Shown: positions 1-8,971 of the stretch, in pieces | Position numbering within the stretch: position 1 is the stretch's first letter | Layout: each line of letters begins with the position of its first letter | Origin: Clostridiales bacterium | Lineage (GTDB): Bacteria > Bacillota > Clostridia > Christensenellales > UBA1750 | Assembly: GCA_015056005.1 (NCBI GenBank) | Contig: SVHB01000030.1 | Location: 1 to 32,471 of the forward strand | DNA: 32,471 bases | Reading direction: 5' to 3' | Program-made: the position numbers and the translations under genes | Notes under the pieces: model-generated | Told to the model about the DNA's origin: nothing | The model's input: the letters and a program-made list of their open reading frames with translations, nothing else | Databases searched by the model: none

Positions 1-172
1 CTTTCGCTCTTCGCCGGCGCTGAATTTCCTTCTTTTTCCTTGGCTCGATTACCTCAAAGAATTTCTTAGGTTTATTTCATCCTTGAATTACTTCGTTTTT
101 CCAATGTTTCGTTTTCAAAGTCCGTTCCGGCAGCGCCCGGTATTTTTTACCGTTCTCGCGACCAGCTCATAT

Positions 173-201
173 AGAATACCACTTCCATCAAGGTTTGTCA
201 A
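173..201 (-). promoter_or_regulatory. sigma-A promoter for a gene beyond the left edge
   Basis: Read on the minus strand, TTGACA (196-201) and TATTCT (173-178) are separated by exactly 17 bp. It lies 30 nt after the folC stop and points left, so it should drive a minus-strand gene whose start is outside the window. A small perfect hairpin (CGGTA stem, five-T loop, 138-152) would be near the 5' end of the transcript. No convincing start codon is visible between 1 and 165; the stretch 1-231 holds nothing else that I can support. Confidence 0.6.
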
Positions 202-231
202 TACCTTTTTTGAGATTTTTTCAAACTTTTT

Positions 232-1518
232 TCAAGAAATTTTGTTTTCTATGATCGTTCTGGCTTCACCCACAAGATATAGCGATCCGGCGATAACGAC
301 TACACCATCACTTGTAATGCTCTTGAGCGCCAAATCTATCGCTTTTTCGACGGAATCGCAAATTTCGGTCTTTACGCCCAAATTTTCGTAAACATTTGTC
401 AGATCGTCGGCGGAAAGCGCCTTATGGGAATCGGGGGTGATCAAGAAGAACTTCTTTGCCATATCGGCAAACATGGGAGCCATCACAAGATAGTCCTTGT
501 CCCTGAGCACGCCCGTGACCAAAGCAACTTCCCTGCCTGAGAGGTACTTATCGGTATACGCTTTTAGAGCCGCAACGCCCTGCGAATTATGGGCGCCGTC
601 CAGAAGGATGTTGCCCATCCACTCAAGCCTTCCCGGCCAGACAGCGTTTTGAATGCCCCGTAAAAGATTTTCGTCCGATATCTCAACGCCAAGCTCTCTT
701 ACCGCCAGAAGCGCCTTAACAGCGGTTGCTGCATTATGCACCTGATGCTCGCCGGGGAGGTTTATCCTGATATTATCAAAGCCCTCAAAGCCGAAGCACG
801 CGCCGCGCTCGTCCATTTTGAGGTTTTCGATCTTTGCAAAATCAAGGGGGATATATTTTGAATGCTTTTCCTTTGCGGTATCCTCAAAGACCTTCATGAC
901 GGAAGGCTCCTGATCATAGGCTACCACGGGCACGCCTTCTTTTATAATACCGGCTTTTTCCCATGCGATCTGCTCGATGGTATCGCCTAAGATCTTCACA
1001 TGGTCAAGACCGATATGCGCGATCACGGAAAGCATGGGGGTGATGATATTGGTGGGATCCAAGCGGCCGCCCAGACCTACTTCGATCACGGCGTAATCCA
1101 CGCCCGCCAGATCAAAGGCTGTGAAGGCTATGGCAGTGCCGACCTCAAACTCGGTGGGCTTGCCAAGCTCGTTTGCGTGCATATACTCAATGGCGATCCT
1201 TACCTTATCGGCAGCGACTGCCAAAAAATCGTCTTCTATGGGCTTGCCGTTTATCCTTATCCTCTCGTTGTACACCTGAAGGTAGGGAGAGGTATAAAGA
1301 CCGGTCTTATAGCCCTGCGTCCTAAGCACGCTTTCCAAAAACGAGCAGGTGGAGCCTTTGCCGTTGGTGCCCGCAACATGGATGCACTTGAGCCTTGAAA
1401 TAGGGTCGCCAAGAAGGGCCATGAGCTGATTTCCGTTGCTCATGCCCTCCTTTTTGCCAAGACCGTAGAAGGAATGTACGTATTCTATCGCCTGCGCGCC
1501 GCTTGTGATCCTATCCAT
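232..1518 (-). CDS. folC: Bifunctional folylpolyglutamate synthase / dihydrofolate synthase
   Basis: Adds glutamate to folates (and probably to dihydropteroate) using ATP, a cytoplasmic Mur-ligase-family enzyme that retains folate in the cell. The P-loop GTNGKGS is at residues 50-56, followed by the family's TSPYL motif, and a long run around residues 140-155 carries the conserved GLGGRLDPTN. The C-terminal domain begins near residue 290 and contains LDGAHN. I place the start at the ATG at 1518 (428 aa), not the GTG three codons upstream, because a GGGTG site sits 6 nt before this ATG. Full length for the family. It is the last gene of a minus-strand group, 53 nt after the PHP-domain gene. 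Whether it has the dihydrofolate synthase activity as well cannot be told from sequence alone. Confidence 0.93.
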   Translation of the reverse strand: MDRITSGAQAIEYVHSFYGLGKKEGMSNGNQLMALLGDPISRLKCIHVAGTNGKGSTCSFLESVLRTQGYKTGLYTSPYLQVYNERIRINGKPIEDDFLAVAADKVRIAIEYMHANELGKPTEFEVGTAIAFTAFDLAGVDYAVIEVGLGGRLDPTNIITPMLSVIAHIGLDHVKILGDTIEQIAWEKAGIIKEGVPVVAYDQEPSVMKVFEDTAKEKHSKYIPLDFAKIENLKMDERGACFGFEGFDNIRINLPGEHQVHNAATAVKALLAVRELGVEISDENLLRGIQNAVWPGRLEWMGNILLDGAHNSQGVAALKAYTDKYLSGREVALVTGVLRDKDYLVMAPMFADMAKKFFLITPDSHKALSADDLTNVYENLGVKTEICDSVEKAIDLALKSITSDGVVVIAGSLYLVGEARTIIENKIS

Positions 1519-1571
1519 ATATATCACCCGGAATAAAAATTTGGTTTATATTTTGGTTATCGCTTAATTTT

Positions 1572-2834
1572 TTATTTTCTTATCATATCCGCAAAGGAGA
1601 TGAGCCTGTTTTCCCAATCGGGGAATTCCCTTGCCGTATTTGCGCCGAAGAAGGAATCCGCCTTATTATAAGTTGCCCTTCTCTCGTGAGCGATGATGGC
1701 ATACGCGCTGTGCCTGAGGGTCTCAAAATCATCCTCGCGCATCTTGGTGCAGACGAAGGACTGACGGGAGGTATTGATATCCTCGCCCGAGATCTCCATA
1801 AGACCGAATTTCCTTACCAGACCTCTCAGACGCTCGATCTGGGGAAGGGTGTTCCTCGAAGGCGCAAAGGTGATGCCCTTAAAACCGATGGACTTGCAGT
1901 ATTCCACCCATTCGTCAAGGAATGCATCCTCAAACACCTGCGCTTTTTTATCGCCGGTGACCGATTCGCCCGCGATATCGCCCAGATAGGGGATGCAGGG
2001 AACGGCGTCCAAAGAGTTCATGATGTCGGCAAAATCGGTGATATGCATGAGCTCCTTATCGGCGGGGATATAGAAAGCGCCGATTATGTCGGACTTGATC
2101 ACGCCGATGAGGTCGTAAAGATAATGCTCGTTTTGGGAATCGGCAAGATAGCCCATCACCTTTTTGGAGGGGCTGAGCTTCAAGGTATCGGTAATGAAAG
2201 AAATAAGCTTTTCGCCCTTTCCGAATACGTCGATCAGCTTGCCCGCCAGCGCGCTTGAGATATGGCGCTCGGTGACGGTGCCGCCGGTTGCATACTCGGA
2301 CAGGGGCAGAACGTCGCCTTCAAAATCGAGCTTTATATCGTATTTACCAAAGAGCTCGTTGATTCGCTCGACCATGGCGATATTGCGCTCATTTCTGTAA
2401 GCACGGTAGGGCGCATAAATGGCGTTGAGCTTATCAATCTGGTCGTGGGGCAGGCCGTGTACGGTGATATATGCGCAGCCGACCTGATCGGGGTTGTTGA
2501 TCTTTTTGGTCTCAAACGCTGTGCCCTTTACCGACACTCTGCATTCCATGCCAACTGTCAGGGGCAGGCCGAAGATCTCGCCCGCGCTCAAAAATTCCTT
2601 TGCGCCGCCGACGCTGTCGTGGTCCATTATGCCCGCGGTCCTCAGGCCCGACATTTTCGCCATATAAACGGAAGCGGTGGGGGAATAGGGGGAGAAGGAA
2701 TAGGTGGTATGTATATGACCGTTCACGTCGTCAAATTCGCTTTTGGGGAACACCGTCTCCTTGGCGATCTTTTTTGCGTTTTCAAGCCTTTCTTCCGCAG
2801 TTTTTGCGTTCAAGAGGGGGAGATTCTTATCCAT
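1572..2834 (-). CDS. PHP-domain protein (putative metal-dependent phosphoesterase)
   Basis: The N-terminal part has the PHP metal-binding signature: HIH at residues 40-42 and DHDS at 71-74, with further His/Glu/Asp residues such as GMEC near residue 97 and IAHER near the C-terminus. PHP proteins hydrolyse phosphoesters with a trinuclear metal centre; the substrate here is unknown. At about 420 aa it is longer than the minimal PHP domain and is not a DNA polymerase or histidinol phosphatase. The start is taken as the ATG at 2834, with GGAG 10 nt upstream, not the TTG at 2843. That ATG overlaps the stop of the upstream isomerase gene (ATGGATAA), so the two are translationally coupled and probably act in one pathway. 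Its C-terminal half (ISGEDINTSRQSF) resembles unnamed Clostridia proteins only in my memory. Confidence 0.75.
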   Translation of the reverse strand: MDKNLPLLNAKTAEERLENAKKIAKETVFPKSEFDDVNGHIHTTYSFSPYSPTASVYMAKMSGLRTAGIMDHDSVGGAKEFLSAGEIFGLPLTVGMECRVSVKGTAFETKKINNPDQVGCAYITVHGLPHDQIDKLNAIYAPYRAYRNERNIAMVERINELFGKYDIKLDFEGDVLPLSEYATGGTVTERHISSALAGKLIDVFGKGEKLISFITDTLKLSPSKKVMGYLADSQNEHYLYDLIGVIKSDIIGAFYIPADKELMHITDFADIMNSLDAVPCIPYLGDIAGESVTGDKKAQVFEDAFLDEWVEYCKSIGFKGITFAPSRNTLPQIERLRGLVRKFGLMEISGEDINTSRQSFVCTKMREDDFETLRHSAYAIIAHERRATYNKADSFFGANTAREFPDWENRLISFADMIRK

Positions 2835-3687
2835 ATATCTCAAGCTCCGTCAGATATTTTTTAAGCTGAGCATAGCCAAGCTCGCACGCATAAACAGGTT
2901 CTTCCATGCCCTCGAACTCAAGGGAGAGGTAGCCGTTATAGCCCGCTTTATCCATGAGTTTAATGCACTCGAAAACGGGAACCACGCCGTGACCTATGAT
3001 CGCGCCGCGGATATGGTCGCCGCGCCTTGTATCAAACCAACCGGCCTCGGGACGCCTTTCGGTCGCTTTTTTGTAATGGAAATCCTTTGCATGAGCGTGG
3101 AAAGCATACTGCGACATCCTTGCTACGGCGGAAAGCGGGTCTTCGTCGGCGCACATGAAGTTGCCGAAATCGACCAGAGCGCCGAAGTTTTCATCGTTTA
3201 CGGTGCAGATCAGCTTTTCCACTCTTTCGGAATCCTGGCTGAAATGTCCATGATTCTCGGTGCAGGTCTTTATGCCCAGAGTTTTTGCATATTCGGTGAT
3301 CTCTTTGCAGCCCTCAGCCAAAATCGGCAGCGCTGCGTCGTAACTTCTGGGACCTGAATAGTCCTTGGGGAAGCCGGAGCTTACGTCGTGCCTGAACACG
3401 GGAACGCCAAGCTCTTTTGCTCTGTCGAGCTCTCTTTTTACATTATCGATGCGCTCTTTTGCATCGGGGGCAAGCAGATCAAGCCCCGTGGAATAATGGC
3501 AGGCGGTAAGGCCCAGATCGGCAAGCTGCTTTTTCATAGTATCGAGATACGGCCACATTTCGGGAGCGGAAGAAAAATCCACGCCGTCAAAACCCGCTTT
3601 TTTAGCCAGAGCGGGGATATCCGTCCAAGTAATATTACCTGCCTTGATGGCTTTGGTATAGCTGTAGGTTGAAACTGCCAGCAGCAT
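2827..3687 (-). CDS. Sugar phosphate isomerase/epimerase family protein (TIM barrel, AP-endonuclease-2 fold)
   Basis: About 286 aa with the typical order of a xylose-isomerase-like TIM barrel: VSTYSY at strand 1, GFDGVDFSS, the metal-site strands TENHGH and GALVDFGNF, then FHAHAKDFH and the terminal YLSLEFEG. Glu, Asp, His and Glu in these motifs are the expected divalent-metal ligands. Members isomerise or epimerise keto-sugars and inosose; the actual substrate cannot be read. The ATG at 3687 is chosen because GGAGG lies 8 nt upstream; a longer TTG start at 3702 would swallow that site. It lies 93 nt after transketolase with a hairpin between them, and overlaps the PHP gene by 8 nt. Carbohydrate metabolism together with the PHP protein is an inference from this coupling. 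Confidence 0.82.
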   Translation of the reverse strand: MLLAVSTYSYTKAIKAGNITWTDIPALAKKAGFDGVDFSSAPEMWPYLDTMKKQLADLGLTACHYSTGLDLLAPDAKERIDNVKRELDRAKELGVPVFRHDVSSGFPKDYSGPRSYDAALPILAEGCKEITEYAKTLGIKTCTENHGHFSQDSERVEKLICTVNDENFGALVDFGNFMCADEDPLSAVARMSQYAFHAHAKDFHYKKATERRPEAGWFDTRRGDHIRGAIIGHGVVPVFECIKLMDKAGYNGYLSLEFEGMEEPVYACELGYAQLKKYLTELEIYG

Positions 3688-3733
3688 AGTGTTCGCCTCC
3701 AAAATTTATTTGGGATCCATATATTTTAATATA

Positions 3734-3764
3734 GCCGTCCGCGTCCAATTTGAACGCGGACGGC
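3734..3764 (-). terminator. Probable terminator between transketolase and the isomerase gene
   Basis: A perfect 11-bp stem (GCCGTCCGCGT against its complement) with a 9-nt loop lies 17 nt after the transketolase stop. The minus-strand transcript continues into TATATTAAAATAT, a weak U tract, so termination may be partial and let the isomerase-PHP-folC group be read through at a lower level. Its 11/9 geometry equals that of hairpin B of the intergenic repeats, but its loop differs and no other repeat module is present. Confidence 0.55.
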
Positions 3765-3780
3765 CTGAAAAAACGGCTGA

Positions 3781-5769
3781 TTATTTGCCGGCGACCTTGA
3801 GGGCCTTCTCGGCGATATTCTCTGCGGTAAAGCCGTAGAGGGGGAAGAGCTTGGCATAGGGAGCGGAAGCGCCGAAGGTGGTCATAGCGATGATCTCACC
3901 GTCGAGGCCTGCATACTTGTGCCAGCCGAATTCGCTCAGAGCTTCTACGCAAACCCTTGCGCGGACAGCCTTGGGCAGAACGGATTCCTTGTATTCGTCG
4001 CTCTGGCGCTCGAAGATCTCCATGGAGGGCATGGAAACGACACGTGCGTCAACGCCCTTTTCGGCAAGCAGAGCCTTGGCCTGCATGGAGGGCTCGACCT
4101 CGGAACCGGTAGCGATGATGATAACGTCGGGGGTCTCCTTGGTGGAATCGGAGAGGATGTAAGCGCCCTTCATAGCGTCTACGCCGCTCTTTTCCTGGAG
4201 AACGAGGTCCTGACGGGTGAGGATCATGGCAACGGGGCCCTTATGCTTGAGAGCATAGAGGTAACCTGCGGCAACTTCCTTTGCGTCTGCGGGACGAACG
4301 ACGGTCATGTTGGGGATGGAGCGCAGCATAGCCAGCTGCTCGATGGGCTGATGGGTGGGGCCGTCTTCGCCGACGCCGATGGAGTCGTGAGTGAAGACAT
4401 AGATAACGGGCTGTTCCATCAGGCAGGAGAGACGTACGGCGTGCTTCATGTAATCGGAGAATACGAAGAAGGTGCCGACATAGGGACGGATACCGCCGTG
4501 CAGGCTCATTGCGTTGGCAATAGCGCCCATAGCGAATTCACGTACGCCGAAGTGGAAGTTGTTGCCTGCATAGTTGTCGGGACCGAAATCGCCGCGGCCC
4601 TTGATGTAGGTCTTGTTGGAGGGAGCAAGGTCAGCAGAGCCGCCCATGAGGTTTTCGACCTTGGCAGCGATGCGGGCCAGAACTTCACCGGAGGTGTTTC
4701 TGGTTGCGCCCTTAGCGCCGAACTTCCAGAACTCTTCGTCGTTCTCGAAATCGTAAGCTACATCTTCAGCGAACCATTCGTTCCACTTCTTTGCGAGCTC
4801 AGGATACTTCTCGCAATATTCGTCGAACATCTTTTCCCACTTGCCCTGGGCCTTCTTGCCGGCGGAAACGACCTTCTTGCGCATTGCCTTAACTTCGTCG
4901 GGTACATAGAAGGGCTCTTCATAGGGCCAGTCGAGGAACTTCTTGGTTGCAGCGATGTTGTCTTCGCCCAGAGGTTCGCCGTGAGCGGAAGCCTTGCCCT
5001 GCTTGTCGGGGCAGCCGTAGCCGATCTGGGTCTTGCAGATGATGATGGAGGGCTTTTCGGTCTCCTTCTTGGCCTTGCGGATAGCGGCGGAGATAGCGTC
5101 GGTGTTGTTGCCGTCGTCTACCTTGATGACCTGCCAGCCGTATGCGAGGAAGCGCTTGGCAACATCTTCGGTGAAAGCGATGTCGGTGCTGCCTTCGATG
5201 GAGATGTCGTTGTCATCATAGAACATGATGAGCTTGCCGAGCTTTAAGGTGCCTGCCAGGGAGCATGCTTCGTGAGAGATACCTTCCATGAGGCAGCCGT
5301 CGCCGTGCAGAACGTAGGTGTAGTGGTCAACAACGGGATAGCCTTCCCTGTTGAACTCTGCAGCCAGTCTCTTTTCAGCCATTGCAAAGCCGACAGCGTT
5401 TGCGATGCCCATGCCCAGAGGACCGGTGGTGGTCTCTACGCCGGGAACATGACCGAATTCGGGATGACCGGGGGTGAGGGAGCCGAGCTGACGGAACTGC
5501 TTGAGCTCGTCCAGGGGCATCTCATAGCCGAATACGTGCAGGAGAGAATAGATGAGCATGGAGCCGTGACCTGCGGAGAGGACGAAACGGTCTCTGTCAG
5601 CCCACTTGGTGTCGGTGGGGTTGTGCTTCATGTGCTTTGCCCAAAGGGTGTAAGCGATGGGAGCGGTACCCATGGGCATGCCGGGATGGCCGGACTTCGC
5701 CTTCTGAACGCCTTCTGCGGCGAGCAGGCGAATGGTATTGATGGAGAGGATGTCGGTCTTGCTCTGCAT
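3781..5769 (-). CDS. tkt: Transketolase
   Basis: Thiamine-diphosphate enzyme moving two-carbon units between ketoses and aldoses in the pentose phosphate pathway; cytoplasmic. 662 aa, the usual full length. The ThDP-binding GDGCLMEG motif lies near residues 154-161, preceded by the conserved SAGHGSMLIYSLLH; the central domain has the catalytic Glu context EFAMGAIANAMSLHGG and the transketolase signature FTHDSIGVGEDGPTHQP, and the C-terminal domain is complete. Start ATG has a GGAGG site 7 nt upstream (5777-5781). Codon use is strongly biased (GGC, AAG, GAG, TTC), more so than its neighbours, as expected for a highly expressed gene. The DUF2461 gene ends 64 nt upstream; no convincing separate promoter was found in that gap. 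Confidence 0.97.
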   Translation of the reverse strand: MQSKTDILSINTIRLLAAEGVQKAKSGHPGMPMGTAPIAYTLWAKHMKHNPTDTKWADRDRFVLSAGHGSMLIYSLLHVFGYEMPLDELKQFRQLGSLTPGHPEFGHVPGVETTTGPLGMGIANAVGFAMAEKRLAAEFNREGYPVVDHYTYVLHGDGCLMEGISHEACSLAGTLKLGKLIMFYDDNDISIEGSTDIAFTEDVAKRFLAYGWQVIKVDDGNNTDAISAAIRKAKKETEKPSIIICKTQIGYGCPDKQGKASAHGEPLGEDNIAATKKFLDWPYEEPFYVPDEVKAMRKKVVSAGKKAQGKWEKMFDEYCEKYPELAKKWNEWFAEDVAYDFENDEEFWKFGAKGATRNTSGEVLARIAAKVENLMGGSADLAPSNKTYIKGRGDFGPDNYAGNNFHFGVREFAMGAIANAMSLHGGIRPYVGTFFVFSDYMKHAVRLSCLMEQPVIYVFTHDSIGVGEDGPTHQPIEQLAMLRSIPNMTVVRPADAKEVAAGYLYALKHKGPVAMILTRQDLVLQEKSGVDAMKGAYILSDSTKETPDVIIIATGSEVEPSMQAKALLAEKGVDARVVSMPSMEIFERQSDEYKESVLPKAVRARVCVEALSEFGWHKYAGLDGEIIAMTTFGASAPYAKLFPLYGFTAENIAEKALKVAGK

Positions 5770-5833
5770 TGTTATACCTCCGCAAAATTATTTACGTCTA
5801 TCATTAACCTTTATAAAAGGGTTTGATACATTT

Positions 5834-6514
5834 TTACAGCTCTATGAACTCGTATAGGGGCGCAAGCGCTTCTATATTTTCCCTCACCCTGTCACAAAGC
5901 TCTTGGGTCATGTTTTCCTCGCTGATACTAAGCCTTTCGGTAAAGGAAAAACCTTTCTTTATATATAGTGCCTTGGCTTTTTCGGATAAATGCCCGGGGA
6001 CGGCGATCTTTTTGTAGTCCTGCCCGGAAAGCACAAACCTTTCAAGCGCTTTGTTGTTTATGATCTCTTCAAACCGCTCGCTCTGCAGGTCTATCTTTTC
6101 CCTCAGCCTTGCCATCTGGTGAGGCACAAGCCCGTAATACCCCGCGCCGCTCATGATCCCGCCAAGCGATACGGAAAAGAAAAAGCTGAAGGTGCGCTCG
6201 CCTGAAAGTTCTTCCTTGCCGCGGTCGCGCCAGTCGATCCACATGTAGTTCCTGTAAGGGGTCTTGTCCCTGGAAAATAATGTGGCGCGCCTGATCCTCG
6301 ATACGCATTTGCTCGGCCTGCACTCAATGTTTTCGTCTATCCCGTGCAAGGTCTCCTCGCAGTCGTCCGCAAGCAGCCAAAGCGGCTTCTTTACATGCTC
6401 TTCGTACTGCTCCCTGTGCGCCTCAAAAAAACTCTTGCTGTTGTTCGCGCTTATCATCAGGAAAAATTCAAACATCTCCCCCGATATGCCCTCAAAATTT
6501 CTTGCCAATGCCAT
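5834..6514 (-). CDS. DUF2461 family protein
   Basis: 226 aa, the standard size for this conserved but functionally unassigned family. The family pattern is visible: FLMISANNSKSFFEAHREQYEEHVKKP near residues 18-45 (given here in its key parts F, N, K, W/F, H, Y), then RIRRATLFSRDKTPYR near residue 70-85 and a serine/phenylalanine-rich FSFFFSVS strand. Cytoplasmic, no signal peptide or membrane span. ATG start with AGGAG 5 nt upstream. It has its own promoter (6536-6564) and precedes transketolase on the same strand. No function should be inferred from that neighbour alone. Confidence 0.85.
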   Translation of the reverse strand: MALARNFEGISGEMFEFFLMISANNSKSFFEAHREQYEEHVKKPLWLLADDCEETLHGIDENIECRPSKCVSRIRRATLFSRDKTPYRNYMWIDWRDRGKEELSGERTFSFFFSVSLGGIMSGAGYYGLVPHQMARLREKIDLQSERFEEIINNKALERFVLSGQDYKKIAVPGHLSEKAKALYIKKGFSFTERLSISEENMTQELCDRVRENIEALAPLYEFIEL

Positions 6515-6535
6515 AACACTCCTATTGTACAGTTC

Positions 6536-6564
6536 ATTATATACCGATTATAGACTTTTTTCAA
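6536..6564 (-). promoter_or_regulatory. Promoter of the DUF2461 gene
   Basis: Minus strand TTGAAA (559-564 of the 6-kb block, i.e. 6559-6564) and TATAAT (6536-6541) with a 17-bp spacer, 22 nt before the start codon. The intergenic repeat array begins only a few bases upstream of the -35 box, so the array reaches but does not destroy this promoter. Confidence 0.75.
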
Positions 6565-6969
6565 GGGGTTTTGGGTCGGTTGGGCAACGGTTCTTGGGGG
6601 AAACGGTTTTTGGTGAAGGGTTTCACCCTTCCCCAAGCCCCATCTGACCAGAGGATTGCATCCTCTGGACTCCGCGGCTTTGGGGATCAGGGGAGTTAGG
6701 CTTTGGCTTACGATGAACCCGTAAAGTATGGGTTCATCGTGATCGCTTTTGTGAGAATTTATGCGACAGAGATTTGGGCGGTCAATCGTCCGTTTCTATG
6801 TTACAGTAAGTGGTTGCTCTATAAAGGCGCCCTCCCTGAGGGAGCTGTCGGCGAAGCCGACTGAGGGAGTCATGGCAAGTATTTTGCGTGCGCGGATTCC
6901 TCGTTCGCGAAATTTATGACGGCTGAAGAATTGATTAGTTTGATAAGGCACAAAAGCCCTCTCGCGCAC

Positions 6970-7025
6970 ATATCGCAGCCGAAGGCTATATCGCGCGCCG
7001 AAGGCGCATATCGCTCACGAAGTGA
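6970..7025 (+). repeat. Palindrome string (ATATCGC-spaced mini-hairpins), copy 1
   Basis: ATATCGC occurs at 6970, 6988 and 7008. Between copies lie different perfect palindromes: AGCC-GAA-GGCT (6977-6987), GCGCC-GAA-GGCGC (6995-7007) and TCAC-GAA-GTGA (7015-7025). All three loops are GAA closed by a C-G pair. A shorter, degraded copy of the same string lies at 7299-7343 in unit U2. Confidence 0.8.
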
Positions 7026-7298
7026 CGACTTAGGGAAAACGGTTTTTGGTGAAGGGTTTCACCCTTCCCCAAACCCCATCTGACCAGAGGATTGCGTCCT
7101 CTGGACTCCGCGGCTGTGGGGATCAGAGAAGTCGGGCTTTTGCGTCGACGTGGCCGTAAAGGGTGGCCACGTCGAGGATGGCTGAGAGCTTGTTCAAACA
7201 GGGTCGGAGTATTTTGCGTGCGCGGATTATACATTCGCGAAATTTATGACGGCTGAAGAATTGATTAGTTTGATAAGGCGCAAAAGCCCCCTCGCGCA

Positions 7299-7343
7299 CA
7301 TATCGCGCGCACAAGCCGCATATCGCAGCCGAAGGTTATATCG
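7299..7343 (+). repeat. Palindrome string, copy 2 (degenerate)
   Basis: ATATCGC separators surround one poor palindrome (GCGCACAAGCCGC) and one AGCC-GAA-GGTT hairpin with a wobble pair. It then passes into AT-rich sequence with ATATGATATATGAT. Confidence 0.6.
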
Positions 7344-7795
7344 CTAAAATAATATGATATATGATCTTTGCGCATGTTTTGGTTACTTGTTATAACTCCT
7401 TCCGTCACGGCTTTGCCGTGCCACCTCCCTCAGGAGGGAGGCTTTAAACAGAGCACCCTCTAACACAAAAAAGAAACAAGCGCTTAAGTGTCCCAATTTC
7501 TTTCGCCTAACTCTCCTAAAAAAGCAATCACGCGTGACCCATCGTTTCCGGGTCACGCGTAAGCTAACGTATTAAATTACTCAACCAAAAGTCTCGGGAT
7601 CCAAGGGATGAAATCCCTTGGTCAGAGAGCTCGAGAGGTGAAACCTCTCGAACGTCCCCCCTTGGTGGATGAGGGCTTGGGAGAAGGCAACGCCTTCTTC
7701 CACATAAATAACTAAAGAACAAAATCCATCTGCCAGAGGAAGAAAAATCTTTGGGAGAAGGCAACGTCTTCTTCCAAAAAACCGTCCCCCTCCCC

Positions 7796-8911
<1,116 letters not shown>

Positions 8912-8971
8912 CTTTTCATTCCTCCGTGTCGTAAAAAATCTTACATATATATTAGGGTCGCCAATACAGTT

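Larger units (their letters stand above)
6570..7795. repeat. Intergenic repeat array 1 (units U1 and U2 forward, U3 reverse)
   Basis: 1.2 kb without a gene, between the DUF2461 promoter and the recA stop. U1: A2 6648-6668, B 6710-6740. U2: A2 7084-7104, B 7145-7175. U3 (reverse): B 7530-7560, A2 7601-7621. U1 and U2 are a direct near-duplicate about 435 bp apart whose B stems differ completely (ACGATGAACCC versus TCGACGTGGCC) although the flanks match almost base for base. Arms of the second, small-element family lie at about 6826-6872 and 7394-7445. The right end holds three successive A1-type termini (about 7630-7652, 7680-7700, 7755-7776), with one element end apparently inserted in another unit's A2 stem. 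The few open frames across it are repeat translations and not genes. Confidence 0.85.

Noticed and set aside
83-391. Plus-strand 102-codon frame over the end of folC
   Set aside because: It overlaps folC antisense and the leftward promoter, and no ribosome site is visible.
3734-3764. A thirteenth B hairpin (same 11-bp stem and 9-nt loop) after transketolase
   Set aside because: The loop is unrelated to GTAAAGTAT, the stem lacks the constant CG and CC positions in the proper places, and A1/A2 are missing. It is better read as a terminator.
3919-5247. 442-codon plus-strand open frame opposite transketolase
   Set aside because: It is the antisense shadow of a strongly codon-biased gene. The minus-strand product is a clear full-length transketolase.
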